Below, piece after piece: positions 1-7,400 of a DNA stretch of 33,426 nucleotides. This stretch comes from Nitrospira sp. (GTDB taxonomy: Bacteria; Nitrospirota; Nitrospiria; Nitrospirales; Nitrospiraceae). Made by a program: the position numbers and the translations under genes. The stretch lies in the NCBI GenBank assembly GCA_005116945.1, contig SWDH01000044.1, forward strand, positions 1 to 33,426, given 5' to 3'. Numbering within the stretch: position 1 is the stretch's first letter; the number at the start of each line of letters is the position of its first letter. Under the pieces are notes generated by a model, which made no database searches, had not been told where the DNA came from, and worked only from the letters and a program-made list of their open reading frames with translations.

Positions 1-350
1 CTTCGGTTGGCATAACGTCCTGCACTGATAATGCAGTAAGTGATCTTGATTTGGTATGGAAAAATAAATGGGCGGGCTGCCTTTACTACTAGCAAGACGG
101 GCACCTGCTACTTCCCTCGCATTCTTCCTCGCTTGCTGCCTCCTCATCAGGGATGGAGGCTGATTGATCTTCCACTGCGCGCGACTCATCGAAAGGTCAA
201 GGCTAAGATCGAGAATGCGCTGGGGCAGATTCATCGTTGCTCAACCTGAGCCTCAACCTTAACCTTTTCTGTATTAAGACTGCGCGTTGCGCGAGCACAG
301 AGACTATCCCAATGGCCCTGCCTGCTCCTGTTCTTTCACCCTCTTCTCGG
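1..350. other. Gene-free stretch with repeat fragments
   Basis: No convincing gene is seen. The short open frames here have no ribosome binding site or recognisable family. Two pieces resemble half-arms of the hairpin family described elsewhere. Around 160-190 the sequence GGCTGATTGATCTTCCACT is close to the reverse complement of 8095-8118. Around 274-296 there is a GCGCGTTGCGCGAGCA core, also seen near 14520 and 15575. The stretch reads as decayed accessory DNA. Confidence 0.4.
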
Positions 351-447
351 GAGGGTAGTCTGGTTGATCCTCGATTGCGCGCGTCGAACGAGCACATTCC
401 TATTGTGCGCGTTCCGCGAGCAGGAGGACGACCAGGCTGCCCTCCTC
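351..447 (+). repeat. Hairpin repeat, copy A
   Basis: Imperfect palindrome of about 97 nt. The left outer arm GAGGGTAGTCTGGTTGATCC pairs with the right arm ending ACCAGGCTGCCCTC. The inner arms GTCGAACGAGCACA and TGTGCGCGTTCCGCGAGCA pair around a short loop TTCCTAT. The same apical core recurs at 9057-9146, 15431-15480, 17507-17606 and 26118-26207. It lies 3 bp beyond the stop codon (451-453) of the minus-strand IPT remnant. Confidence 0.85.
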
Positions 448-450
448 TTT

Positions 451-600
451 CTATTTTACGAGGAACGGTTTCGAGTTTTCTCCCGAGGCGGTGGTGACGG
501 ACAGGAGGACCAAGCCTTTTTTCCCGCCGCTTGGCACGGTCGTGGTGATGCTGTCGTCGGTCTGGTGAAACTGAGCTGGCTGGCCCGGGCCGAAGGAGAC
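451..600 (-). pseudogene. IPT/TIG domain C-terminal remnant
   Basis: The minus-strand frame ending at the TAG at 451-453 reads, over its last 45-50 codons, like the end of an IPT/TIG (immunoglobulin-like) domain: a GVSFGP strand, SITTTVPSGGKKG, then LLSVTTASGENSKPF before the stop. That pattern (VPxGxxxG, VxTxxG, SxPF) is typical of IPT/TIG beta-sandwiches in secreted or surface proteins. It is not in the frame of the upstream TPR gene, which continues through the same DNA as low-complexity sequence. I infer that a deletion or frameshift joined two unrelated gene pieces. It is too short to be functional alone. The hairpin repeat begins 3 bp downstream of its stop. Confidence 0.55.
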
Positions 601-1508
601 GCCCCGTAAGCAGGCCGCTGGCTCTTGCGATAGGCCGTGAGCGCCCCCGGCAGATCGCCCTGGCGCACCAATACCTCGCCGATGGCGTGGTGCCCCACGG
701 ATCGATCCCGGTCGTCCGTCGCCGTGTCGGCTGCGGCTTGCACAGCCCGCAGGGCTGCGGGCAGATTTCCGATATCCTGATACAGGCGCCCCAATTCGAC
801 CCAATCCCAATGCACGCCTGGGTCTAGCCGCGTCACCTCTTCGTACCGGGCAATGACCTGGGCGGTGGTGAGCTTGCCCTTGGTCCGGGCTTCTAACGCC
901 AGCGTGGCGATGCGCCGCCCTTCCGCCGCACTTTCGATAGCAGCCCGTTTCTGCCGGGCGGCATCGTGCGCGGTACGCAGGTCGTCCAAGATCGCCAGGG
1001 CGCCCAGTTCATCACCGGCGTTGAAGCGTGCCAACGCCGCGGCCCCTTCTGGCGTGGCCGCGATATCTTCGACCGTTTTTCGGAAGACGGCGATTTCCTG
1101 TGCATAGGCCCGATCATGGCTGGCGAGAGCCGCGACGTACTTCTCTTCCGCGGCGGTGAGGTCGGCTTGATGCTGGGCCGCACCGGTGTGCACCTGGGTG
1201 CGCAGCGCCTCAATCTCTTTGTGTAGAGTCCGCAGCTTGACATCGGCGGCTCGCTCGGCCGCCGCCTGCGTCGCCGAGGCTGCATAGAGCGCGGCAGCCA
1301 CTTCTGCCCGAGGATCGACTGCAGCAGCAGAGGCAGGGGCGGACTGCGCCTGCCCCAGGGCCGCAAGCATGACACACCCGCTCAGCACGAGACCCACAAC
1401 CCAGCGCCCCGTGACCTTACCTCCCACAGCTCTCCCTCTCTTCGACACGACGCTCGTCCACCTCGCAGACGGCTTCGCCGTCAAAGTCGCACGCAACACC
1501 GCCCGCAT
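456..1508 (-). CDS. Secreted TPR protein, probably truncated
   Basis: The ORF encodes 350 residues. Residues 1-35 are basic, followed by a hydrophobic signal segment (VVGLVLSGCVMLAAL, about 37-51) and an Ala-rich cleavage region, so export is likely; a Cys at about 45 could make it a lipoprotein. Residues 65-190 are Ala/Glu-rich and probably coiled-coil. Residues about 220-300 are two TPR units (VHWDWVELGRLYQDIGNLPAALRAV, then IGEVLVRQGDLPGALTAYRKS, shown in pieces). After TAYRKS, about residue 297, the sequence turns into Pro/Ser/Arg-rich low complexity, while another frame shows an IPT/TIG ending. The true gene therefore probably stopped being intact near position 610. GC is higher than in the neighbouring genes. 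The role is unknown; TPRs bind proteins. The start is uncertain because the N-terminus is long and basic. Confidence 0.5.
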   Translation of the reverse strand: MRAVLRATLTAKPSARWTSVVSKRGRAVGGKVTGRWVVGLVLSGCVMLAALGQAQSAPASAAAVDPRAEVAAALYAASATQAAAERAADVKLRTLHKEIEALRTQVHTGAAQHQADLTAAEEKYVAALASHDRAYAQEIAVFRKTVEDIAATPEGAAALARFNAGDELGALAILDDLRTAHDAARQKRAAIESAAEGRRIATLALEARTKGKLTTAQVIARYEEVTRLDPGVHWDWVELGRLYQDIGNLPAALRAVQAAADTATDDRDRSVGHHAIGEVLVRQGDLPGALTAYRKSQRPAYGASPSARASQLSFTRPTTASPRPCQAAGKKAWSSCPSPPPREKTRNRSS

Positions 1509-2157
1509 TGTCCTCCACTCCTAGCCGAGGGAACCGGTTTTAGAGTTGTTTCAGTAGGATGGAGATCGATGCAGATCGTGCACATCCTAGAAATTGGACT
1601 AGGGCACCGATTGCGAGCTACCCTGTGCTGGCACAGGCTTACGCCTGATCAACCTTTCGGCAATCGTTCCTGGATCTGTTGTCATTGGTCATCTACCCTG
1701 CGCAAGATGCAGCGCATTATAGAGGATTTGTTCACCGACACAAGAGAGCGCTTCCAGCAGAATTATTCTTGAGAGTGCTCACTGATCGTTTTCATGCGGT
1801 CGGAAGGATCGCATGAGGACTCCTACACGTGTCACAAGAACCGTGGCTGGACGCTAAGCCGATAGCCGCTAGGCAAGCTAACGAAATGCAGATCTCTTTC
1901 AAATCGCACAGGAGGCTGCTGATGCTGACAAGAATACAGTCCCCATCATGACGGAAGTTGCTAAAAACAGATATATCGAGCAGAAACTGGTTATAGTTCC
2001 GGTTAAGGTTCGGTTGAGGTTTCGGTCCGAGTTCTAAGTATTACATAATCCGACTCAGGCATAGTTCAAGAACGAAATACGCCTGTATATGAAATGGTTT
2101 ATGCGTTCGCATTATCACTCAGGATCAACTATTCTCACTCGTATCATAATCGACTAC
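1509..2157. other. Gene-free decayed region
   Basis: About 650 nt without a supportable gene. The open frame at 1569-1772 has no recognisable family. A plus-strand frame at about 1883-2037 reads ADLFQIAQEAADADKNT and continues to a stop without an ATG near a ribosome binding site; it may be a broken gene piece that I cannot identify. At about 1990-2030 there is a run of GGTT-rich words (GGTTAAGGTTCGGTTGAGG). Its complement-like words recur at about 238-262 and about 4768-4788, suggesting a minor dispersed repeat. Confidence 0.4.
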
Positions 2158-2198
2158 GGATCTGGGGGTTGGGGGTTCAAGTCCCTCCGGGCGCACCA
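2158..2198 (+). tRNA. 3' half of a tRNA-Arg-like gene (partial)
   Basis: The segment shows the end of an anticodon stem (ATCTG), a variable loop, a T-arm GGGGGTTCAAGTCCCTC whose ends pair, then CGGGCGC, A and an encoded CCA ending at 2198. The 3' acceptor strand would need GCGCCCG at a 5' end, as in many bacterial tRNA-Arg genes, but no such 5' half, D-arm or intact anticodon stem lies upstream. It is therefore a fragment, probably the att-site scar left when an element integrated into, or recombined out of, a tRNA-Arg gene. A minus-strand open frame across it is an artefact of tRNA sequence. Confidence 0.65.
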
Positions 2199-2469
2199 CC
2201 TTCCTTGTGCTCCGGGACAATTCTTCAACTAGAGTAAGAACAGAACACACTGTATGGACAACGTCACTATTCCATGGCGTGAGGCGCCGACATGTCCGCA
2301 CAGGCTCGAACATCTTGCGGGCAACTTCCTCTCGAACTGGCAACGGACGACGGCAGACAAACACACAACACTGAATTGGACATACTGAAATCTTGCGACG
2401 TTTTCTTCTTCCATTCTTGGCTCGCCCCCCTTACGATACATCGAATGGACTGCTGAGGGATCTCCTTCT

Positions 2470-4677
2470 ATGTCAGATTTGTTGCTTGATCAACTCGAAC
2501 AACTCGTCCAGGGTCACCACTGGGACCCTCTGGCAATTCTTGGCGCTCATCCGATAAGCCAGGGCGGTTCCCCTGCCGTTGCGATTCGATGTTTCTTGCC
2601 GGAAGCCAACGATGTAGCCCTGCTCCTCAGTGAGCAAGGACCACTGCCCATTCCGATGACACGCATCCATAAGGCTGGCTTATTCGAAACCATTATCCCT
2701 GGGCCGATCGGAATAAGCCCTTATCGATTCCGCATCACCGACCATTGTGGTCAGGTCTCTGACCGGCACGATCCCTATGCCTTCCCGCCGCTCCTCACCG
2801 ACTTTGAACTGCATCTCTTCGCCGAGGGTACCTTCTTCAAAGCCTATGAGACGATGGGCGCTCATCTCCGAACGGTACAGAATATCGCCGGGGTCCATTT
2901 TGTTGTCTGGGCGCCCAACGCTATGCGGGTGAGTGTTGTGGGTGGCTTCAATGCATGGGATGGACGGTGCCATCCCATGACGAACCGCGGAGCGACCGGC
3001 CTGTGGGAACTTTTCATTCCTGAACTCACGGACGGCACACTCTACAAATATGAAATTCGTTCACGCCATCACGACGCACCACTCCTGAAAGCTGATCCCT
3101 ATGCCTTCGCATCGGAGCTGCGGCCCAAGACCGCCTCGATCGTCCGTGAGCTTTCTTCGTACCGCTGGAATGATCAGTCCTGGATGACGGCACGAGCACA
3201 GCAAGATCCGCTTGCCGCACCTCTCTCAATTTATGAGGTCCACTTCGGCTCCTGGATGCGTATACCGGAGGAAGGGAATCGCTGGCTGACCTATACCGAG
3301 CTGGCAAGAAAGCTCATCCCTTATGTGAAAGACATGGGCTATACACATGTTGAGCTGTTACCAATTACAGAGCATCCGTTTGATGGGTCATGGGGCTATC
3401 AGACCACCGGCTATTTCGCTGCCACCAGCCGCCATGGGTCCGCTGAAGACTTTATGGCTTTTGTCGATACGGCCCATCAGGCCGGACTAGGCGTATTGAT
3501 GGACTGGACGCCCGCACATTTTCCAGATGATCCGCATGGACTCGCCCAATTTGACGGCACCCATCTCTATGACCACGCCGACCCACGCCTCGGCTACCAT
3601 CCGGACTGGCACAGCCGCATCTTCAATTACGATCGCGCCGAGGTCCGGAACTTTCTTTTGAACAGCGCGCTTTTTTGGCTGGATCGATACCATATCGACG
3701 GTCTACGGGTCGATGCCGTCGCGTCGATGCTCTATCTCGATTATGGACGGAAAGAAGGAGAATGGATTCCCAATCGCTTCGGCGGGCATGAAAACATCGG
3801 AGCCGTCACGCTGCTAAAAGACTTGAATGTCCTGGTCCACCGTGACTTCCCTGGCGCAATGACCATCGCCGAGGAATCCACGTCTTGGCCGGGAGTCTCA
3901 CGCCCCACCTATGCCGGAGGACTGGGCTTCACATTCAAGTGGAGCATGGGCTGGATGCACGACATGTTGAACTACTTCAGTCTTGACTCTATTCACCGCA
4001 GATTTCACCACGATCAACTGACATTTGGGCTCCTGTATGCCTTCAATGAAAACTTCGTGTTGGTATTGTCGCACGATGAAGTCGTGCATGGAAAACGGGC
4101 GCTACTCGACAAGATGCCCGGCGATGAGTGGCAGCGATTTGCCAATCTCCGTGCCCTCTATGGCTTCATGTACGGACATCCCGGGAAGAAAATGCTATTC
4201 ATGGGTGGAGAGTTCGGGCAATGGCATGAGTGGAACCACGATACCAGCCTGGAATGGCATCTCTGTGATTTCGCACGGCACGCAGGGCTCCAGCGCCTGA
4301 CACGCGACCTGAACCATCTCTACCGCGAAGAGCCCGCGCTGCACGAAGTCGATCACAGCTGGAATGGTTTCCAATGGATCGACTTTTCCGACACAACACA
4401 ATCCGTCATTGCCTTCCTTCGAAAAGCTAAGGATCCTGAGAATGACATCGTATGCCTGTGCAACTTCACCCCTGTTCCTCGCGAGCACTATCGAGTTGGC
4501 GTGCCATACGAAGGTTACTATCGTGAGATCTTAAACAGCGATGCCGCAGCCTATGGGGGCAGTAACATGGGAAATGCCGGGGGCCTTCACAGCAACGCGG
4601 TCCCCTCCCACGGAATGCCCCACTCACTCGCAGTCACACTCCCGCCGTTGTCAGTGTTGTTCCTCAAACGGATCTGA
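2470..4677 (+). CDS. glgB: 1,4-alpha-glucan branching enzyme GlgB
   Basis: Cytoplasmic glycogen branching enzyme (EC 2.4.1.18), GH13 family. It cuts an alpha-1,4 glucan and re-attaches the piece by an alpha-1,6 bond. At 735 residues it is close to the E. coli enzyme (728). It begins with the N1/CBM48 modules (residues about 10-220; HHWDPLAILGAH, VWAPNAMRVSVVGGFNAWDG), followed by the catalytic barrel and a C-terminal beta domain. The catalytic residues are visible: nucleophile Asp415 in DGLRVDAVAS, the acid/base Glu468 in AEESTSWPGVSRP, and Asp536 in LSHDEVVHGK. The ATG at 2470 follows GAGG at 2456-2459. No other glg gene is adjacent, so it seems to be a single-gene unit. A palindromic repeat follows the stop and lies between this gene and the convergent peptidase gene. 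Confidence 0.97.
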   Translation: MSDLLLDQLEQLVQGHHWDPLAILGAHPISQGGSPAVAIRCFLPEANDVALLLSEQGPLPIPMTRIHKAGLFETIIPGPIGISPYRFRITDHCGQVSDRHDPYAFPPLLTDFELHLFAEGTFFKAYETMGAHLRTVQNIAGVHFVVWAPNAMRVSVVGGFNAWDGRCHPMTNRGATGLWELFIPELTDGTLYKYEIRSRHHDAPLLKADPYAFASELRPKTASIVRELSSYRWNDQSWMTARAQQDPLAAPLSIYEVHFGSWMRIPEEGNRWLTYTELARKLIPYVKDMGYTHVELLPITEHPFDGSWGYQTTGYFAATSRHGSAEDFMAFVDTAHQAGLGVLMDWTPAHFPDDPHGLAQFDGTHLYDHADPRLGYHPDWHSRIFNYDRAEVRNFLLNSALFWLDRYHIDGLRVDAVASMLYLDYGRKEGEWIPNRFGGHENIGAVTLLKDLNVLVHRDFPGAMTIAEESTSWPGVSRPTYAGGLGFTFKWSMGWMHDMLNYFSLDSIHRRFHHDQLTFGLLYAFNENFVLVLSHDEVVHGKRALLDKMPGDEWQRFANLRALYGFMYGHPGKKMLFMGGEFGQWHEWNHDTSLEWHLCDFARHAGLQRLTRDLNHLYREEPALHEVDHSWNGFQWIDFSDTTQSVIAFLRKAKDPENDIVCLCNFTPVPREHYRVGVPYEGYYREILNSDAAAYGGSNMGNAGGLHSNAVPSHGMPHSLAVTLPPLSVLFLKRI

Positions 4678-4681
4678 TAAA

Positions 4682-4712
4682 GCAGGATTCTGAAAAAGCC
4701 CGCCGCCTGCTG
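4682..4712 (+). repeat. End fragment of the 3'-palindrome family
   Basis: GCAGGATTCTGAAAAAGCCC starts 4 bp after the glgB stop and matches the terminal arm of the repeat at 32431-32602 (CAGGATGCTGAAAAAGCCC). It is only the end piece; the complete copy follows at 4790. Between them a small inverted repeat GATCAGA (4728-4734) and TCTGATC (4757-4763) could form a hairpin. Confidence 0.5.
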
Positions 4713-4789
4713 ATGGTTAAGATTAGGGATCAGATCAAAGTCTGAAGAAAAAAGAGTCTGATCGTCGCTCAACCTTGACCTTAGCCTCT

Positions 4790-4918
4790 TGCAGGATGCT
4801 CAAAAAGGCCGGCCAGCAAGGCCGCAGGCGAGTCAAAACCGGAGGCGTACCCTCAGGGGTACGTTGAGGATTTCGATGAGCCGAGAACGAAGCTGACGGA
4901 CTTTTTCAGCGTCCTGCG
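4790..4918 (+). repeat. 125-170 nt palindromic repeat, copy 1
   Basis: The outer arms GCAGGATGCTCAAAAAGGCC and GACTTTTTCAGCGTCCTGC are complementary. The centre has a second palindrome, GTACCCTCAGGGGTAC. Related copies lie at 20416-20540 (same orientation) and 32431-32602 (inverted). This copy sits in the convergent gap between glgB and the DUF882 gene. The stem flanked by A/T runs could act as a two-way terminator, but that is inference. Confidence 0.85.
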
Positions 4919-4928
4919 GGGAAGAGGA

Positions 4929-5495
4929 TTACCAGGTCCTGAAAGGACCGCAATCGAGATGGATAAACTTCGCGCGCGGATAGTACCCTACCCCACCGTA
5001 CTGGAGCTTCAATGCGGCATGCCGAATCTCACGAAGCTTGACCCCGGGCATATAGAAATCGACCGCCTGCCCCTGAACATGCAGACTGTGCTGCGCGACT
5101 CGCCGGCTCCGCTTGACAAGCAAGGCATTGTACTCAGGCGACCGATAGCCGGAAATGACGTGAATCTCTCCTGCGCCAGCGAGCGTCTTCTGCACGAGAT
5201 TGACGTGCTCCAATAATTGCACATCGATAGCGGCAACTTCTCCCGTGTGATGGCAGCGTAACACATGATTCACTTCATCCAGCGCCGTCAAGTCATAGTG
5301 CCCCTCGTCATCACGATAGCGAACTCGCAATCGCTCGTTTGTATGCACGTTGAACAAGGTGAGTTCGCCGTCAGGAAGCTCGTTTGCACGCACGGATGCG
5401 GGCAACAACAGCTTGCTCCCGAGCAACAGCAGCCCGACAACAGACGTTTTCAAGAACGTGCGGCGAGTCCAAGACGAGGAATCTGAATGCTGCAA
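4929..5495 (-). CDS. DUF882/YcbK-like peptidase M15, Tat-exported
   Basis: 188 residues, the usual length for DUF882 (YcbK/MepK-like) proteins, which are zinc peptidases of the D-Ala-D-Ala carboxypeptidase-like fold acting on peptidoglycan cross-links in the periplasm. The N-terminus has a twin-arginine signal (WTRRTFLKTS, Arg11-Arg12) and a hydrophobic stretch (residues 16-32, VVGLLLLGSKLL). The catalytic domain shows ISGYRSPEYN (114-123), SLHVQGQAVDF with His139 and Asp146, GGVGYYP (167-173), and the HLD motif with His179 and Asp181. His139, Asp146 and His179 are the expected zinc ligands. It ends CGPFRTW as in typical members. It is convergent with glgB and has no operon partner. Confidence 0.92.
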   Translation of the reverse strand: MQHSDSSSWTRRTFLKTSVVGLLLLGSKLLLPASVRANELPDGELTLFNVHTNERLRVRYRDDEGHYDLTALDEVNHVLRCHHTGEVAAIDVQLLEHVNLVQKTLAGAGEIHVISGYRSPEYNALLVKRSRRVAQHSLHVQGQAVDFYMPGVKLREIRHAALKLQYGGVGYYPRAKFIHLDCGPFRTW

Positions 5496-6328
5496 TGAAC
5501 CGCTCCAGGAGAATGTGCGATGCAGTCTGTCGTCACAGGGAAGCTGCTTGTATCAAAAGCGACCGAGTCAGTCAACTCCTTCATGAAGATTTTTTCGTGT
5601 GAGCAATCTCTTCGGCTCCATCTCGCTTCCGCATGACTGAACATCTATCGGGCTGGGTCTATTCATGCAAGAGAGTCATGGTTCAGTGAACATCTTTGCA
5701 ATATACACAGGTGAGGAGCCGGCCCAATGGTGGTGAGAAGAATGCGCGATCATGCGCATCACGGCATGAAGATTCTTCTCCTTCTGGGAACAGAGCGAGC
5801 GGAAAGCTGTTATAGCAGGTCTTCCCTTTCGCTTGGATGGGGAAAGAGAAAACGATATGGCAGTCGAATCAATAACTGTTCAACTGTAATACACAATCAT
5901 CGACTAGGTGTCTCCTGCCCATCACTCACCGATTCTCACTGTATTATCTGTATTCCTTTGAATACACCTAGGGCTGTTCGGATCCATGGTATCCGGGAGG
6001 GTCCTTCCCTAGATCCCACTCAGCACAACCGGTTCAGGGAACCCAAGAAACTGATTCTACCGCCGCCACGGCACCCATCTCACTTCTTCGTAAAATAGAA
6101 GTGGACGCCGTGCCTGTTCACTATCCAAGCGGCGAATCTATTCATGCACGCTTGTTGGAACGGTGGCCATCATTCTCGAAGATACATTCATGAGCACCAT
6201 GAGCGAGTTCACGCCTCGTATCCTTTTGGATTCTGCGCTGTATCTATACTGATACATGCCGTCATACAGAACACCCCTTTCCCCCCTAAATTTCCTGCTT
6301 TTTCGCCTTCTAATAGCCGAAAATTCTC
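5496..6328. other. Long gene-free upstream region
   Basis: About 830 nt without a gene I can support. The open frame at 5727-6098 has an atypical composition and no domain, and the minus-strand frame at 6138-6449 runs across the PilZ gene; both look accidental. Small palindromes are present, for example GTATC-TATACT-GATAC near 6240-6255. The length upstream of a sigma-54-type promoter leaves room for activator-binding sites, but I identified none. Confidence 0.4.
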
Positions 6329-6344
6329 CGGCACGATAGTTGCT
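6329..6344 (+). promoter_or_regulatory. Sigma-54 (-24/-12) promoter
   Basis: CGGCACGATAGTTGCT matches the RpoN consensus TGGCACG-N4-TTGCW at every defined position except the first. The invariant GG (6330-6331) and GC (6342-6343) are separated by exactly 10 bases. The predicted start of transcription is about 6355, giving a leader of roughly 34 nt before the PilZ start at 6389. A sigma-54 promoter requires an enhancer-binding activator; none is encoded in the window. Confidence 0.75.
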
Positions 6345-6388
6345 GTACAGTACGGACGTCAGCCCGATTTCCCAAAGCAGAGGTATTC

Positions 6389-6763
6389 GTGGAGAATGTG
6401 CTTCCCACTGTCTTTGAAACCAATAGGTGTGCGCCGCACAAAGATCCACGGCTGCATGATCGAAGGCCAGTCTGTCTCCGCGTCGCAGTAGCAGACAAGT
6501 CAGGAATGGCCGAGGGCGAAGTCCTTGATCTGTCCCTTCGTGGATGCGGACTATGCCTGAAAAAACGTCTCGTACGAGGACAGTACCTCTGGCTCAAAAT
6601 ATATCATGTGCAGGGGAAATCAACCCCGGTCTGTGACTTGGTGCGGGTGAAGTGGGTTGAAGACGATCGGGTGGGGGTGGAATTCCTGTATATCGCGCCA
6701 GAGAACCTCCAGCGACTTCACAGAATCTTTGGCGATCAAATTATGTTTGCATTGGAGGACTAA
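6389..6763 (+). CDS. PilZ domain protein (c-di-GMP receptor type)
   Basis: 124 residues, nearly all one PilZ domain. PilZ proteins bind cyclic di-GMP and pass the signal to motility, surface or secretion machinery. The two binding motifs are intact: RxxxR as Arg21-Leu-His-Asp-Arg25, and D/NxSxxG as Asp47-Leu-Ser49-Leu-Arg-Gly52. The beta-barrel end VKWVEDDRVGVEFL (87-100) and a C-terminal helix (about 103-118) follow. No signal peptide or membrane segment is seen. The start is GTG at 6389, with CAGAGG at 6378-6383 just upstream. It lies 34 nt below the predicted sigma-54 start site, and its TAA is directly followed by the ATG of the next gene, so the two are probably translationally coupled. 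Confidence 0.88.
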   Translation: MENVLPTVFETNRCAPHKDPRLHDRRPVCLRVAVADKSGMAEGEVLDLSLRGCGLCLKKRLVRGQYLWLKIYHVQGKSTPVCDLVRVKWVEDDRVGVEFLYIAPENLQRLHRIFGDQIMFALED

Positions 6764-7150
6764 ATGCGCGCGCCTTGCTCCCCGCAGATATCCGTCGAAC
6801 ATATCGAAGCAGGACTCCCCTCCAGTTCGGCTATCGGAATCGATGTCACGAGTATTTTGCTCGAAACGTGGTGCGCGCACGAACTCCAATGGGTCGTCGA
6901 TGAATGCAATATATCTCCCGTCTGGACACAAATCATCCAACATCTTCGAGGGTACCTCGGCACCTTATGGGTGTCAGGTGCTCTGCAAGGTGATAAAGCA
7001 AGAGAGGCTTTTGTTGTCACCTGTGATCCATCCACCATGACCCCGGAGGACATTCTCCATGGTCGTGTGATTTGTCTTGTCGGCGTCGCGCTCGTGACAC
7101 CTGGAGAATTCACCTTCTATCGTATCCACATCCAGCAGAACAAGTCATAG
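6764..7150 (+). CDS. Stand-alone phage tail-sheath C-terminal domain
   Basis: 128 residues. Residues about 42-126 match the C-terminal domain of contractile tail sheath proteins: WVVDECNISPVW, then LRGYLGTLWVSGALQG, AFVVTCDPSTMTPEDI, HGRVICLVGVALVTPGEF and a final strand. In a normal sheath of 400-500 residues this is the conserved part that binds the inner tube and interlocks sheath rings. Here the large N-terminal domains are absent, and residues 1-40 are unlike any sheath I recognise. No tube, baseplate or other tail gene lies nearby. The ATG abuts the PilZ stop, so it is coupled to a c-di-GMP receptor gene. It could be a domesticated adaptor for a contractile injection system elsewhere, or a remnant. 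The domain call is fairly sure; the role is unknown. Confidence 0.72.
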   Translation: MRAPCSPQISVEHIEAGLPSSSAIGIDVTSILLETWCAHELQWVVDECNISPVWTQIIQHLRGYLGTLWVSGALQGDKAREAFVVTCDPSTMTPEDILHGRVICLVGVALVTPGEFTFYRIHIQQNKS

Positions 7151-7400
7151 AGACTCTCTATCTCGCAGCCCCTACCAGCCGCAATACACCTCCTAGTGGG
7201 GTACGTAACCCTATTCAAGGGAAAATATTCGCTAGTCCCATTTCTGAGAAACAAGAAAAACAACCAGCACGTACCTCATTCCTCCTGGTGCATGGAGCCA
7301 TTACAATGGACGCTTCGGAGGAGCTGGCAGTTCTGTCTATTGTGTCTTGGAATCGATGAACGAGGAATAGAGAGTCCTCGCTGCCGTAATTTGTTTCTCC

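Noticed and set aside
1569-1772. 67-codon open frame in the decayed region
   Set aside because: No recognisable family and no good ribosome binding site; surrounded by degenerate sequence.
2125-2364. Minus-strand open frame containing RPEGLEPPTPRSVV
   Set aside because: This peptide pattern is a well-known artefact of translating the complement of tRNA genes; it overlaps the tRNA-Arg-like fragment at 2158-2198.
5727-6098. 123-codon open frame
   Set aside because: No ribosome binding site, no domain, and unusual residue composition rich in His, Arg and Cys; it looks accidental.
7361-7380. Terminator hairpin CGAGGA / TCCTCG after the sheath gene
   Set aside because: Only a 6-bp stem, more than 200 bp from the stop codon, and no clear T-run; too weak to list as a terminator.
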